A DNA stretch of 64,000 nt from Pseudomonas sp. 6D_7.1_Bac1 (GCF_025465945.1 NZ_JANLNW010000052.1:248001-312000), one strand, 5' to 3'. Positions 34,384-44,084 are shown, numbered from the stretch's first letter. A program made the numbers and translations. The notes: a model not told the origin generated them from the letters alone.

Positions 34384-35574
34384 ATGAGCAGTTCCCGTTC
34401 TCTGTTGCGTGGGCGCGGCAGCCATGACAGTGGCAAGGTTGGCATGGTCGAACTGTTTTTCGATCTGGTGTTCGTGTTCGCCGTCACCCAGCTTTCCCAC
34501 TCTTTGCTGGCGCACCTGACGATAGGCGGCGCGGTGCAGGTCGCATTGATGATGGTGGCGGTGTGGTGGGTGTGGATCTTCACCTCCTGGGTGACCAACT
34601 GGCTCGACCCGGAAAAGCTGCCGATCCGCCTCGGTCTGTTCGGCTTGATGGTCGCTGGCCTGTTGCTGTCGTCGTCGATTCCCAAGGCCTTTACCGACCG
34701 TGGATTGATGTTCGCCGCAGCTTTTGTCTTCATGCAGGTCGGCCGCACGCTGTTCGCGATCTGGGCGGTGCGCGGCGAGCCCCTGAACATGACCCGCAAC
34801 TTCCAGCGGATTCTGGCGTGGATGGTGCTGTCCGGGGTGTTCTGGATCAGCGGCGCGCTGCTTGACGGCGATCGGCGTCTGGCCTGCTGGGCTCTGGCAT
34901 TACTGATCGAACTGATCTCGCCATCGCTGTACTTCTGGGTGCCGGGCCTTGGCTGCTCGACGCTGGCCGACTGGAACGTCGAAGGCAATCACATGGCTGA
35001 GCGCTGTGGTTTGTTCGTGATCATTGCGTTGGGCGAGTCGTTGCTGGTGACCGGTGCAACCTTCGCCGATCTGCTGCTGAACGGACAGGCACTGACGGGG
35101 TTTCTGATTGCCGTGCTGGGCAGCGTGGCCATGTGGTGGGTGTATTTTGACAGCGGCGCCGAGCGCGCTCACCACCGTATTGCACACTCCAGCGACCCTG
35201 GTCGCCAGGCGCGGATCGCCTACACCTACCTGCATGTCTTGATCGCTGCCGGGATCATCGTCAGCGCGGTGGCCGATGAGCTGGTGCTGGTGCACCCGGA
35301 GCACGCGAGCGACGCCGGGATCATCGTGATCGTCGCGGGGCCCTGGCTGTTTTTGCTCGGTTGCGCGCTGTTCAAGTGGGTAATGGCCGATCGGATTCTG
35401 CCGCCGTTGTCTCATCTGGTGGGCCTGGCATTACTGCTCGCGCTATTGCCTGTGGCGCTGAATCAGCTGTTTTCAGCGTTGCTGCTGGGCGGGCTGACGA
35501 CCGCAGTGATGATTCTGGTGGCGGCTTGGGAAACGCTGGCACTGCGCGAGTCGCTCCCGGCGCAGGAGCATTGA
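34384..35574 (+). CDS. Low temperature requirement protein A (LtrA family)
   Basis: 396-aa integral membrane protein with about eleven helices. The family opening VGMVELFFDLVFVFAVTQLSHSLLAHLT is clear, followed by VWWVWIFTSWVTNWLDPEKLP and the central ERCGLFVIIALGESLLVTGATF. LtrA was named for low-temperature growth in Listeria; its molecular activity is not known. It follows a LysR gene. Confidence 0.9.
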   Translation: MSSSRSLLRGRGSHDSGKVGMVELFFDLVFVFAVTQLSHSLLAHLTIGGAVQVALMMVAVWWVWIFTSWVTNWLDPEKLPIRLGLFGLMVAGLLLSSSIPKAFTDRGLMFAAAFVFMQVGRTLFAIWAVRGEPLNMTRNFQRILAWMVLSGVFWISGALLDGDRRLACWALALLIELISPSLYFWVPGLGCSTLADWNVEGNHMAERCGLFVIIALGESLLVTGATFADLLLNGQALTGFLIAVLGSVAMWWVYFDSGAERAHHRIAHSSDPGRQARIAYTYLHVLIAAGIIVSAVADELVLVHPEHASDAGIIVIVAGPWLFLLGCALFKWVMADRILPPLSHLVGLALLLALLPVALNQLFSALLLGGLTTAVMILVAAWETLALRESLPAQEH

Positions 35575-35658
35575 TCGACGCGGTATTTTCGTGGGCAAGA
35601 GCAGGATTGTTCTGTGGTATAGGTACGACCCTTCATTCAATCCTTAGGAAGCATCGCA

Positions 35659-36024
35659 ATGCCTCACCTGCACATGGAATACACCGCCAACCTGCCGGAC
35701 CTCAATGCCGACGTGGCGCTGTTGCGCTTGAACAATGCATTGGTGGCGTCCGGGCAGTTTTCCGCGGAGTTCGATATCAAGAGCCGTGCGGTGCAGGTCG
35801 GCGCATTCCGGGTCGGTACCGGGGTGGGTGAGCGTGGTTTTGTGCATGTGAAGCTGGCTGTGCTGAGCGGGCGCTCGCCAGCGATCAAGAAGCAATTGTC
35901 CGAGAGCCTGCTGGCGGTGTTGCAGGATCTGTGCGAATGGCCCGCCAGTGTTGATGTGCAACTGTGCGTTGAAATTCTGGATATTGACCGCGATTCCTAC
36001 ACCAAGACTGCCATCAGCCACTGA
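35659..36024 (+). CDS. 5-carboxymethyl-2-hydroxymuconate isomerase family (CHMI/HpaF)
   Basis: 121-aa tautomerase-superfamily protein. MPHLHMEYTANL gives the N-terminal Pro that acts as catalytic base after Met removal; the rest (SGRSPAIKKQLSESLLAVL) fits CHMI of homoprotocatechuate breakdown. No other hpa genes lie nearby, so its role may differ here. It converges with a LysR gene 18 bases downstream. The GGAAG start signal is good. Confidence 0.85.
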   Translation: MPHLHMEYTANLPDLNADVALLRLNNALVASGQFSAEFDIKSRAVQVGAFRVGTGVGERGFVHVKLAVLSGRSPAIKKQLSESLLAVLQDLCEWPASVDVQLCVEILDIDRDSYTKTAISH

Positions 36025-36042
36025 TTTTCTGCGCGCTGCCCG

Positions 36043-36978
36043 TCAGAGAAAACCCTGTTCCGCGCAAGCCTTGACCACTTGTTCGCGTAGCCAGGTGTTG
36101 GCGCTGTCCAGATCGCTGGTTTGGCTCCACTGCATGTCGAGGGTGAACCCCGGCACGCCGTTCGGTGCTTCGCAGTGGCTGAAGACCGAGTCTTTGGCCA
36201 GCAGGTGCTGGATGCGTCGGGGCAGGGTCAGGATAAAATCAGTCCCCGTGATCAACTTGAGCGCAGCGCTATAGCTGTTGGAGCGCGCAACGATCTGGCG
36301 TTTGTGCGCTTGTTGGGCGAGCCAGCCGTCGACCATGTTGGTGGTGGAGGTCCATGGCGTAGGGAAGACGTGTCGGCGTTCGACGTAGGCTTTGAGACTG
36401 ATGCGCGGTTCCAGCGGCGTCGCCCGCTTGTCGAAAACGCACACCAGATCGTCCTCAAGCAACACCTGGGATCTGATGTCATTGTGGCTGCGATGAAAGT
36501 TCGGGCCGAAGCAAATCACCAGGTCGAGGCTGCCATCGCGCAGCTCGTCGGCCGGGATGTCGGTTTCGAGTTTGTGCACATTGACGATCACCGGCAGGTC
36601 GGCGAAATCGAAGTTCTTCAAGAGCCGCGGCAGGATCAGGTGTTCGAAATATTCCGGTGCACAGATGTTGAAGGTCACCGCTTGCCGCGTCGGGTCGAAC
36701 GCCTGAACGCCGGCATGGCACAGGTTGATGCTTTCGAGAATCTTCAGCACATGTGCGTACATGGTGCTGGCTTTGTAGGTCGGACGCATACCCGTGCGGG
36801 TATTGATGAACAACTCGTCCTCGAAACTGGTGCGCAGCTTCTTCAGGCAGTAACTCACCGTGGACTGGCTGACACACAGCGCTTCAGACACACCGGTGAC
36901 GCTGCTTTGCTCATACACGGCGATGAACACCATGAGGTCCTGCATGTCGAGCTTTCTAAGCAAGTTACTGTTCAGCAT
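36043..36978 (-). CDS. LysR-family regulator
   Basis: 311-aa LysR protein. HTH: MQDLMVFIAVYEQSSVTGVSEALCVSQSTVSYCLKKLRTSFEDELFINTRTGMRPT. The ATG at 36978 is preferred to the TTG at 37008. It is similar in style to CbrB-independent metabolite regulators but no target can be named. An 11-bp inverted repeat lies about 110 bases upstream (37089-37129). Confidence 0.85.
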   Translation of the reverse strand: MLNSNLLRKLDMQDLMVFIAVYEQSSVTGVSEALCVSQSTVSYCLKKLRTSFEDELFINTRTGMRPTYKASTMYAHVLKILESINLCHAGVQAFDPTRQAVTFNICAPEYFEHLILPRLLKNFDFADLPVIVNVHKLETDIPADELRDGSLDLVICFGPNFHRSHNDIRSQVLLEDDLVCVFDKRATPLEPRISLKAYVERRHVFPTPWTSTTNMVDGWLAQQAHKRQIVARSNSYSAALKLITGTDFILTLPRRIQHLLAKDSVFSHCEAPNGVPGFTLDMQWSQTSDLDSANTWLREQVVKACAEQGFL

Positions 36979-37088
36979 CCGTACTGTCTCACTCCGCTCG
37001 TTGCGCAAGTTGTGCGCAAACGTGTGCGAGTGATGCTAACGGAACGATGGTCCCAGGAGAATGGCCCGTAGGATTATTCACGGACAAG

Positions 37089-37129
37089 TGTGGGACAGAA
37101 ACAGTAATGAACACGACGTCTGTCCCACA
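37089..37129. repeat. 11-bp perfect inverted repeat between a LysR gene and an MFS gene
   Basis: TGTGGGACAGA (37089-37099) and TCTGTCCCACA (37119-37129) with a 19-base loop. It lies between the LysR promoter side and the 3' end of the MFS gene. It could be an operator or an RNA hairpin; no T-run is present. Confidence 0.55.
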
Positions 37130-37185
37130 GAAGCCCTGAGTGGCTGAACACCTTCAGCGGGAGTGATTCATTAATGTGCTCCTGA

Positions 37186-38376
37186 TCAACCAATGTGTTT
37201 GGCGTAGTGCCGTGGGTCAAAGCGCAACACCATCAGGACCATCAGCAGCATCACGGCCGTCAATGACCACCAGGCCCATTCGAAACTGCCCAGTTGATCG
37301 CGAATCATCCCGGCGATCAGCGGCGACACCCCGGCGATCAGATAACCAATCCCTTGCACGAACGCCGTGAGCCCACCGGCGCGTTGAGGGTTGTCCAGAT
37401 GATCCAGGGAAACGATCAGGCTCATGGGAAACAAGCCGCCGATGCCAAGGCCCAACAAACACGGCCAAAGCAGGCTCAGGTGTTGCGGGCTGAGGATCAG
37501 TCCGCAGAAGCCGGCCATGATCAATCCCAGCAACACCACCAGAACCCGTCGTTTGTCACGCCTGCGGTTGGCGATGGCCGGGGTCAGCAAACCGGAGAGC
37601 ACTTCCATGGCCGTCAAAAAGCCTAACAGCAGGCCGGCGTTCTGTTCGCTCCAGCCTTTTTCGACGTAGTACGGCGCCAGCCAGGCCAGCACGCAGGTGT
37701 AGGACGCCGTGCCCAAGCCGAAGAAAATCGCCAGCAGCCAGGCGCGGGAGTTGCTGAAGAACGTTTCGTTGCGGTGCGCGGTGGCCGGTTGTGCGGGGAC
37801 GGCGTGGCGTTGGCCGTACCAGAGCAGCAGGGCCAGCAGCGCCAACACCGCCCAGATCGCCAGCCCTATACGCCAGTTGCCGGTACGAGTCATCACCAAG
37901 GGCGCGAATGACGCCGTGATAGCCGCGCCGCCCATGATCGAGGTGACGTAAAGCCCCATGAACAACGAGACGTTGTCGCTGAAGCGGGACTTGATCAGCG
38001 CCGGCATCAATGCCTGGATCAGCGCAATGCCGACACCTGCGAGCACGGCACTGAGGATGAGTTCGGCGGCCGAGTCGAGGAATAGCCGCGACACGGTGGC
38101 AAGACCAATGATCAGCAGTGATAGCACCACCGTCCGGTGTTCTCCAAGACGCCGACTGACGCTCATGCCGAAGAACATCGCCAGGCCCATGGCCATCACC
38201 GGCAGCATGGTCAGCAGCGACGCCAGGCTGAAACTCAACGGGATATCGCCGCGAATGGCCGACAACAGCGGGCCGACGGCGGCCATCGACGGACGCAGGT
38301 TCAGGGCGACGAGGATCACGGCGATCATCAGCCAGACAGCGGGGCGGGAGGTGGCGCGAACGTTTTCCATAACCAT
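37186..38376 (-). CDS. CynX/NimT-family MFS transporter
   Basis: 396-aa, 12-helix major facilitator. VALNLRPSMAAVGPLLSAIRGDI in helix 1 is the CynX/NimT signature. It follows cynS in the same direction after 143 bases, as cynX follows cynS in E. coli, so a role in cyanate uptake or product export is likely. Two palindromes in the gap may give it separate control. The start at 38376 or the next Met (38370) are both possible. Confidence 0.85.
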   Translation of the reverse strand: MVMENVRATSRPAVWLMIAVILVALNLRPSMAAVGPLLSAIRGDIPLSFSLASLLTMLPVMAMGLAMFFGMSVSRRLGEHRTVVLSLLIIGLATVSRLFLDSAAELILSAVLAGVGIALIQALMPALIKSRFSDNVSLFMGLYVTSIMGGAAITASFAPLVMTRTGNWRIGLAIWAVLALLALLLWYGQRHAVPAQPATAHRNETFFSNSRAWLLAIFFGLGTASYTCVLAWLAPYYVEKGWSEQNAGLLLGFLTAMEVLSGLLTPAIANRRRDKRRVLVVLLGLIMAGFCGLILSPQHLSLLWPCLLGLGIGGLFPMSLIVSLDHLDNPQRAGGLTAFVQGIGYLIAGVSPLIAGMIRDQLGSFEWAWWSLTAVMLLMVLMVLRFDPRHYAKHIG

Positions 38377-38441
38377 ACCTTGAGGGACAAGGTGTGGATT
38401 AGGCGGCGCGGGGCGAGAGTCGGCAAATCAGAAAGTCATGT

Positions 38442-38466
38442 GCGGTATTTAAAAATTAAATACCGC
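38442..38466. repeat. Perfect AT-centred palindrome upstream of the CynX-like gene
   Basis: GCGGTATTTAA-AAA-TTAAATACCGC, 11-bp arms with a 3-base centre, about 65-90 bases before the MFS start. Its size and symmetry suggest a dimeric repressor operator in the promoter region of that gene. Confidence 0.6.
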
Positions 38467-38482
38467 TCGGGTGACACACAAC

Positions 38483-38508
38483 ATCGCAGCCCCTGCTGGG
38501 GCTGCGAT
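38483..38508 (-). terminator. GC-rich hairpin after cynS
   Basis: ATCGCAGCCCC (38483-38493), loop TGCT, GGGGCTGCGAT (38498-38508), 12 bases after the cynS stop. An 11-bp perfect stem; on the transcribed strand the tail is GTTGTGTGT rather than pure T, so termination may be partial, lowering expression of the downstream MFS gene. Confidence 0.6.
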
Positions 38509-38519
38509 CGTGGTTTCTA

Positions 38520-38990
38520 TCAGAACGGTTTGGTTGGCAGGTATTTGCCGTCCAGGGTGATCACCGCACGGGAGCCGCCATCCGGATCTTCGACTTTCTT
38601 GATGTCCAGCTTGAAGTTGATGGCGCTGATGATGCCGTCGCCAAACTGCTCATGAACCAAGGCCTTCAAGGTCGAACCGTACACCTGCAGCATTTCATAG
38701 AAGCGGTAGACAGTCGGGTCGGTCGGGATGCCGCCCTGAATGCTGCCGCGCAGGGGCACGCTTTGCAGCAAGCGGCTGGCATCCTGGTCCAGGTCGAGTT
38801 TGGCGCAGACCACTTCGGCTGCTTCAGCCGGCAGCGGGTGCTGGCCGAGGAGGGCGGCGGTGACGAACGCCAGGCTCAGGCCGGTGCCGTCGGTGAGGTC
38901 CTGCCATGAGAGGTTTTTACGTGCCTTGGCGTCGATGATGGTGTCGGCGAGGGCCAGGCGTGGGGCTTGAGCGAATTGAGAGTGCAGCAT
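38520..38990 (-). CDS. cynS: Cyanate hydratase (cyanase)
   Basis: Converts cyanate and bicarbonate to ammonia and CO2. 156 aa, the same length as E. coli CynS. The catalytic residues fall at the same numbers: Arg96 and Glu99 in [11 protein letters not shown], and Ser122 in DGIISAINF. The N-terminal half is the usual HTH-like domain. It lies 35 bases after cynT in one operon controlled by the divergent cynR. Confidence 0.97.
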   Translation of the reverse strand: MLHSQFAQAPRLALADTIIDAKARKNLSWQDLTDGTGLSLAFVTAALLGQHPLPAEAAEVVCAKLDLDQDASRLLQSVPLRGSIQGGIPTDPTVYRFYEMLQVYGSTLKALVHEQFGDGIISAINFKLDIKKVEDPDGGSRAVITLDGKYLPTKPF

Positions 38991-39025
38991 GGTGATTTCC
39001 TCTTTCGTTACGTAAGAAATGTGGG

Positions 39026-39685
39026 TCAGGCGGCGTGTGGCTGTTTGCGGGTCAGTGCACAGGTAGTCGGGTGCTCGGCGAGCGAGACGAAGCGTTGGGT
39101 CGCCTCATCCAGAGCGGCGATCGAACCGCTTTCGATGTCGTAGACCCAGCCGTGCAGGTTCAGGCGACCCTGCTCCAGGGCCAGTGCAACTGAAGGGTGG
39201 GTCTTGAGGTTGGCCAGTTGGGCGACCACGTTTTCCCGAACCAGCGAATCCAGGCGCGCTTGCGCCGAGGCGTGAATGCGGGCGGCATTGACCACCTTGG
39301 CCGACTCGGCATGACGCAACCAGTTGGCAACGGCTGGCAGGTGATCCAGACATTTGCAGGTCGAGATGGCGGTCATCGCACCGCAGTCGGAGTGACCGCA
39401 GATCACGATGTCGCTGACGCCGAGCACGGCGACCGCATATTCAACCGTGGCTGACACACCGCCTGGCTCCGGGCCGTAGGACGGCACGATATTGCCGGCG
39501 TTGCGGATGACGAACATGTCACCGGGTTCTTGCTGGGTCAGCAGTTCCGGGACTACGCGGCTGTCGGAACAGGTGACAAACAATGTGCCTGGGCTTTGGG
39601 TGGTGGCGAGTTGCTTGAACAGTTCGCTGCGTTCCGGGAATGCATCGCGTTGAAACTTCAGGAAGCCGTCGATGATGTCTTGCAT
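39026..39685 (-). CDS. cynT: Beta-class carbonic anhydrase CynT
   Basis: 219-aa beta-carbonic anhydrase. Zinc ligands Cys39 and Asp41 (TCSDSRV) and His98 and Cys101 (GHSDCGAM) are at the same positions as in E. coli CynT. It returns CO2 made by cyanase to bicarbonate, the co-substrate of CynS. First gene of cynTS, divergent from cynR. Confidence 0.96.
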   Translation of the reverse strand: MQDIIDGFLKFQRDAFPERSELFKQLATTQSPGTLFVTCSDSRVVPELLTQQEPGDMFVIRNAGNIVPSYGPEPGGVSATVEYAVAVLGVSDIVICGHSDCGAMTAISTCKCLDHLPAVANWLRHAESAKVVNAARIHASAQARLDSLVRENVVAQLANLKTHPSVALALEQGRLNLHGWVYDIESGSIAALDEATQRFVSLAEHPTTCALTRKQPHAA

Positions 39686-39794
39686 GGCGTGTTCTCCTTG
39701 CGTCGTTGATGGGGCAAGGATGAAAGTTTTCAGCTATAGCGTCCAAGACCGGATTATTATGGTTTCAATAAGTCATGCCTATAGTTGAGATGCC
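39686..39794. promoter_or_regulatory. cynT-cynR divergent control region
   Basis: 109-base gap carrying the outward promoters. CTATAG occurs near 39733 and 39778, and the middle is AT-rich. LysR proteins such as CynR normally bind here to repress themselves and activate cynT with cyanate. No exact operator can be fixed by eye. Confidence 0.5.
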
Positions 39795-40667
39795 ATGCTG
39801 TTACGCCATATTCGCTACCTGCTCGCGGTCGCCGAACACCGCAACTTCACTCGGGCAGCCGAGGCGTTGCATGTCTCGCAGCCAACGCTGTCGCAGCAGA
39901 TCAAGCAACTGGAGGACTCGCTCGGCGCGCCGCTGTTCGATCGCTCCGGGCGCACGGTGCGATTGACCGATGCCGGTGAGGTGTATGTGCGTTATGCGCG
40001 GCTGGCCTTGCAGGACCTGGAGGCGGCCAAACGGGCGATGCACGACGTTCAGGATCTGACGCGCGGCTCGTTACGGTTGGCCATGACGCCCACGTTCACC
40101 GCTTACCTGATCGGCCCGCTATTGGCGCGCTTCAACAGTCTGTATCCGGGAATCAATCTGAGCGTCGAGGAAATGACCCAGGACCATATCGAGGCTGCGC
40201 TCGCCGAAGACCGACTGGACATCGGCATCGCGTTCACCGGCAGTCACCTGGCGGACATCGACAGCCAGGCGTTGTTTGCCGAAACCTTGAGCCTGGTGGT
40301 CAGCGAGGCGCATCCAGGGTTTGTCCGGCAGCAATCACTCGACGCCCAGGCGTTGGGCCAGCAGTCGCTGGTGTTGCTCAGCGGCGATTTCGCAACCCGT
40401 CAGCACATTGACCTGTATTGCCGCCAGCAGGGCGTGGCACCGCGCATTGCCATCGAAGCCAACTCCATCAGTGCGATTGTCGAGATTGTTCGTCGCGGGT
40501 CATTGGCGACGATTCTCCCCGAGGCCATCGCCCGCGAGTTGCCGGGGTTGCGACCGTTGGCACTGCAACCGGCGTTGCCACAACGTACGGTGGCATTGCT
40601 CAGTCGCAAGGGCGCTTATCGCAGTGCGGCGAGTGAAGCATTCAGGGCGCTGGCCAGTGCTCAGTGA
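39795..40667 (+). CDS. cynR: LysR-family cyn operon activator CynR
   Basis: 290-aa LysR protein. HTH: LRHIRYLLAVAEHRNFTRAAEALHVSQPTLSQQIKQLEDSLGAPLFDRSGRTVRLT. Effector domain from about residue 90. Sequence style and divergent position next to cynTS identify it as CynR, which senses cyanate. Its 3' end overlaps the convergent pheC-like gene by 7 bases. Confidence 0.9.
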   Translation: MLLRHIRYLLAVAEHRNFTRAAEALHVSQPTLSQQIKQLEDSLGAPLFDRSGRTVRLTDAGEVYVRYARLALQDLEAAKRAMHDVQDLTRGSLRLAMTPTFTAYLIGPLLARFNSLYPGINLSVEEMTQDHIEAALAEDRLDIGIAFTGSHLADIDSQALFAETLSLVVSEAHPGFVRQQSLDAQALGQQSLVLLSGDFATRQHIDLYCRQQGVAPRIAIEANSISAIVEIVRRGSLATILPEAIARELPGLRPLALQPALPQRTVALLSRKGAYRSAASEAFRALASAQ

Positions 40668-41443
40668 CCGGGGACGGCCAGCCACTGCGCGAGCACCGCA
40701 TCATAGGCGCCCGTGGCTTTGCTCAGGTGCAGCCACTGATCCACATAACCCTTCCAGGCCACATCGTCGCGAGGGAGCAAATAGGCTTTCTCGCTGTACT
40801 GCAAGTACTGCTCAGGATTGACCGCACACAAACCGGGTTTGAGCTTCTGCTGATACCGCGCTTCAGAGGCGTCGGTGATCATCACGTCTGCCTTGTTCTC
40901 CAGTAGTTGCTCGAAAATCGTTACGTTGTCCGGGAAGAGGGTCAGCGTGGCGTTGGGCAGGTGAGTACGGGCAAACACTTCGTTGGTGCCGCCTGCTGGC
41001 TCGATCAGCCGCACGGAAGACTGGTTGATCTGTTCGACGGTTTGATAGCGTTGTGTATCTTCGCAACGCACCAGTGGGATTTTTCCGTCGACGCCCAGCG
41101 TGTCGCTGAAAAAGGCCTTTTTCTGCCGCTCCAGTGAAACCGAAATGCCGCCCATGCCGATATCGCAACGGTCTGCCAGAAAGTCCGTCATCAGGTTCTT
41201 CCAGGTGGTGGGGACCCAGTGCACGTCAATGTTCAGACTTTTCGCCAGGGATTGGGCCATGGCGATATCGATCCCTTCGTATCCGCCGTCTGCGCGCAGG
41301 TAGGTGTAAGGCTTGTAATCACCAGTGGTACAGACTTTCAGGTGACCGCGTGCAATCACTTGGTCCAGATGCGAGGCCGCGTTCTGGGCATGGGCCTGGA
41401 CACTGAACGTGAGCAAGGAGCAGAGCAGTAACGAAGCTTTCAT
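40661..41443 (-). CDS. Periplasmic cyclohexadienyl dehydratase-like protein (PheC family)
   Basis: 260-aa protein of the solute-binding-protein-3 fold with a signal peptide (MKASLLLCSLLTFSVQAHAQ). It matches P. aeruginosa PheC as I recall it along its length: TTGDYKPYTY, GGYEGIDIAMAQSLAKSL, SVSLERQKKAFFSD, PAGGTNEVFAR, FPDNVTIFEQLLENKADVMITDASEAR and EKAYLLPRDD. PheC dehydrates arogenate or prephenate in the periplasm. A plain amino-acid binding protein remains possible, but no ABC partner genes are adjacent. Confidence 0.75.
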   Translation of the reverse strand: MKASLLLCSLLTFSVQAHAQNAASHLDQVIARGHLKVCTTGDYKPYTYLRADGGYEGIDIAMAQSLAKSLNIDVHWVPTTWKNLMTDFLADRCDIGMGGISVSLERQKKAFFSDTLGVDGKIPLVRCEDTQRYQTVEQINQSSVRLIEPAGGTNEVFARTHLPNATLTLFPDNVTIFEQLLENKADVMITDASEARYQQKLKPGLCAVNPEQYLQYSEKAYLLPRDDVAWKGYVDQWLHLSKATGAYDAVLAQWLAVPGH

Positions 41444-41703
41444 CGGGACGTCCTTGAGTGTTGCCGAAAGATGGAAGGGGCGGCGTCAGTATTTGTGGCC
41501 AAGTGTGATGGCGCAAGCGTGGGGCCCATCGAGTCGGGTGCTGACGCAATACTTTGAAACAGGGAGCGCTCTGACTGACGTTAGGGACTCTTCCGACATT
41601 ATTTCGTTTGCCACCTTGTTAGCGTGCCGGGAAGTTCTCGCGATCACGACCAGGGACGGTTTGGATATCGCGCGTTATTTCCATCCAGCTAAAGGATAAG
41701 CGG

Positions 41704-42108
41704 ATGTTCCAACCGTCCAATACGGCACACTTTTCACTGCAAATTCCCGGTGTTCGCAACGATTTCAAGGTGCTGGCCTTCGACGGCACTGAAGCCATCA
41801 GCACCTTGTATGGCATCCATGTCGAACTGGTCAGCGAGTACCCGGATGTCGATTTGGAGAGCCTGCTCAGCCAGCCGGCCTTTCTCCAGTTCGGTCATCA
41901 CGGCGAAGGCATTCATGGGCGTATTGAAAGCGTCGTCGCCGGTGACCCCGGCAGGCGTCTGACCCACTATCACCTGACGTTGGTGCCGGCGCTGTACTAC
42001 TTGCAGTTCAGCCATGATCAACGGATTTTCCAGCACCTGACGGTGCCGCAAATCATCGCCCAGGTACTCAAGGGGCATGGCATCCAGGCCGATGCCTCTA
42101 TCGCCTGA
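41704..42108 (+). pseudogene. Truncated vgrG (type VI secretion spike protein), N-terminal fragment
   Basis: 134-codon frame corresponding to the start of VgrG/TssI (FSLQIPGVRNDFKVLAFDGTEAISTLYGIHVELVSE, LPALYYLQFSHDQRIFQHLTVPQII). Full VgrG proteins exceed 600 aa, so the gp5-like needle and later parts are missing. The frame stops at a TGA where the family would continue into the SDFDFIQRL-type segment. No other type VI genes are near. It probably has no function. Confidence 0.85.
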
Positions 42109-42157
42109 GTCCAAAGCCTACATAGAAAAATTCGGGATTCCTTATGGCTCCTGGTAA
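42107..42157 (+). pseudogene. Possible 3' end of a lost gene fused to the vgrG fragment
   Basis: Immediately after and out of frame with the vgrG stub, one frame reads ESKAYIEKFGIPYGSW and stops. This looks like the C-terminus of a protein, such as an effector once encoded downstream of vgrG, left by an internal deletion. No family is recognised. The next 414 bases up to the ligase gene contain no convincing gene or signal. Confidence 0.35.
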
Positions 42158-42571
42158 TAACAACCTCGCTGCTGCGTCGATCAACAAACACCCAGCAAAT
42201 GTTTAGCCGATCTGCACCCAAGGTTCTTCAAGTCTGGATTTAACGGCTTATCGCGGCGTGTGACGCTGCTCAGCCTCTGTGTTCTGCGGTTTTTTCTATG
42301 GACGGTTACTCAGTCGACACTCACCCCGAGGCTTCGCCTGGCGCTTATGCGTCCTGTCGTCAGCATCGGCGTCGATTGACACCGGCCAGCGCTTTGAACC
42401 TGTCCGCACTTCCATCCGAGTTAGCCTTTTGGGCGCTGTGGCATTGTCGCCACGCACGCCCACCGGATGCCTGCATTTCCCGTTGAGTTTTCATACGAAT
42501 CCACGCCGTTGGCGCTGGATTCAATCGGCAGCGCCTGCGCGTTTACCTGACGCGGAAATACGAGAGTTCCC

Positions 42572-43954
42572 ATGAGTTTTGCCACGATCCCTTTTGCCTC
42601 GAAGCAAGAAGCCCTGACCTTTCTTGAGCTCAACCCGGATATCGAGATGTTTGAGTTGTTCATCCTCGACAACAACGGCGTGCCACGGGGCAAACTGCTG
42701 CACCGTGATGAGTTGCTGGCGGTCTATGAAAGCGGTCGGCCACTGCCGAGCACCATTCTCGGGCTGACGATTAATGGAGAGGATGTGGAAAACTCCGGGC
42801 TGGTCTGGGAGGTCGGCGACATCGATTGTCGCGCCTATCCGCTCAAAGGCAGTTTGCAGCGCATGCCGTGGCGGCAGATTCCGACGGCAGCGGTGCAAGT
42901 CAGCATGCACCCGCAGGAGGGCCTGCCGGCGACCGTGGCTGATCCGCGGCATTTGCTGGCCAAGGTGATCGACGGGCTGAAGGCTGACGGTTATTACCCG
43001 GTGATGGCGGCGGAGCTGGAGTTTTACCTGCTCGATCAGCAACGCGACAGCAATGGTCGCCCGCAACCGGCACGGGATGTCGACGGTGGGCGGCCACGGA
43101 CGACCCAGGTCTACGGCTTGCGTGAGCTGGAACAGATCGAACCGTTCCTCGCCGACCTCTACGCGGCGTGCAAGCTGCAGGGCATCCCGGCACGCACAGC
43201 GATTTCCGAGTACGCCCCGGGGCAGGTGGAGATCACCCTCGAACATCGCAGCGACGCGTTGCAGGCGATGGACGAAGCGGTGCGCTACAAACGGTTGGTC
43301 AAGGGCGTGGCGCACAAGCACGGGATGACCGCGTGTTTTATGGCCAAACCCTTTGATGACCTGGCGGGCACCGGCATGCACATGCACGTCAGCCTGGCGG
43401 ACAAGGACGGCAACAACCTGTTTGCCAGCGAAGCACCGGATGGCACGCCACTGCTCAAACACGCGGTCGGCGGCATGCTCGGCACCTTGCTCGATTCATT
43501 GCTGATGTTCTGTCCCAATGCCAACTCCTATCGGCGTTTTCAGACCAACAGCTACGCGCCGCTGGCGGCGACCTGGGGTGTGGACAACCGCACCGTGAGC
43601 CTGCGAGTTCCGGGTGGACCGGCGTTTTCCCGGCACATCGAACACCGCATTTGTGGCGCTGACGCCAACCCTTACCTGGCGGCTGCAGCGATGCTGGCCG
43701 GTATTCATCGCGGCATTCGCGAGCAGTGCGACCCCGGCGCACCGGTTGAAGGCAATGGTTACGCCCAGGCCAGCGAGTTGCTGCCGACCGACTGGCTGAC
43801 CACCTTGCGCGCACTGGAAGGCTCGGCCTGGGCGCGCGATGCGTTCGGCGGGGAATTTCTTGGGGTATACCTGGCCGTGAAACGCGCCGAATACCGTCAG
43901 TTCATGGGGGAGGTCGGGGAGCAGGACTGGCGCTGGTATTTACACCAGGCGTAA
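42572..43954 (+). CDS. Glutamine synthetase family ligase (gamma-glutamylpolyamine synthetase-like)
   Basis: 460-aa type I glutamine synthetase homologue of the PuuA/SpuI group. Beta-grasp domain at the N-terminus (DIEMFELFILDNNGVPRGK), metal-binding AAELEFYLLD, EYAPGQVEITLEHRSD, HMHVSLAD and RCR-like NRTVSLRVP. Such enzymes glutamylate putrescine, spermidine or ethanolamine for catabolism. No amine-catabolic genes are adjacent, so the amine is not known. The start ATG at 42572 follows GAGAG. Confidence 0.88.
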   Translation: MSFATIPFASKQEALTFLELNPDIEMFELFILDNNGVPRGKLLHRDELLAVYESGRPLPSTILGLTINGEDVENSGLVWEVGDIDCRAYPLKGSLQRMPWRQIPTAAVQVSMHPQEGLPATVADPRHLLAKVIDGLKADGYYPVMAAELEFYLLDQQRDSNGRPQPARDVDGGRPRTTQVYGLRELEQIEPFLADLYAACKLQGIPARTAISEYAPGQVEITLEHRSDALQAMDEAVRYKRLVKGVAHKHGMTACFMAKPFDDLAGTGMHMHVSLADKDGNNLFASEAPDGTPLLKHAVGGMLGTLLDSLLMFCPNANSYRRFQTNSYAPLAATWGVDNRTVSLRVPGGPAFSRHIEHRICGADANPYLAAAAMLAGIHRGIREQCDPGAPVEGNGYAQASELLPTDWLTTLRALEGSAWARDAFGGEFLGVYLAVKRAEYRQFMGEVGEQDWRWYLHQA

Positions 43955-44084
43955 TGCTGAAAGAGCGGTCCAGAGCCTACCGCACACGGTGCGCAATTGT
44001 TCCTGGCGACTTTTTCACGAAAAATTGATGGTGAGCTGCTTACAGTTCGTGCTCAGTAGTTCCCTTTACCAAGAGTCGCCGGTC

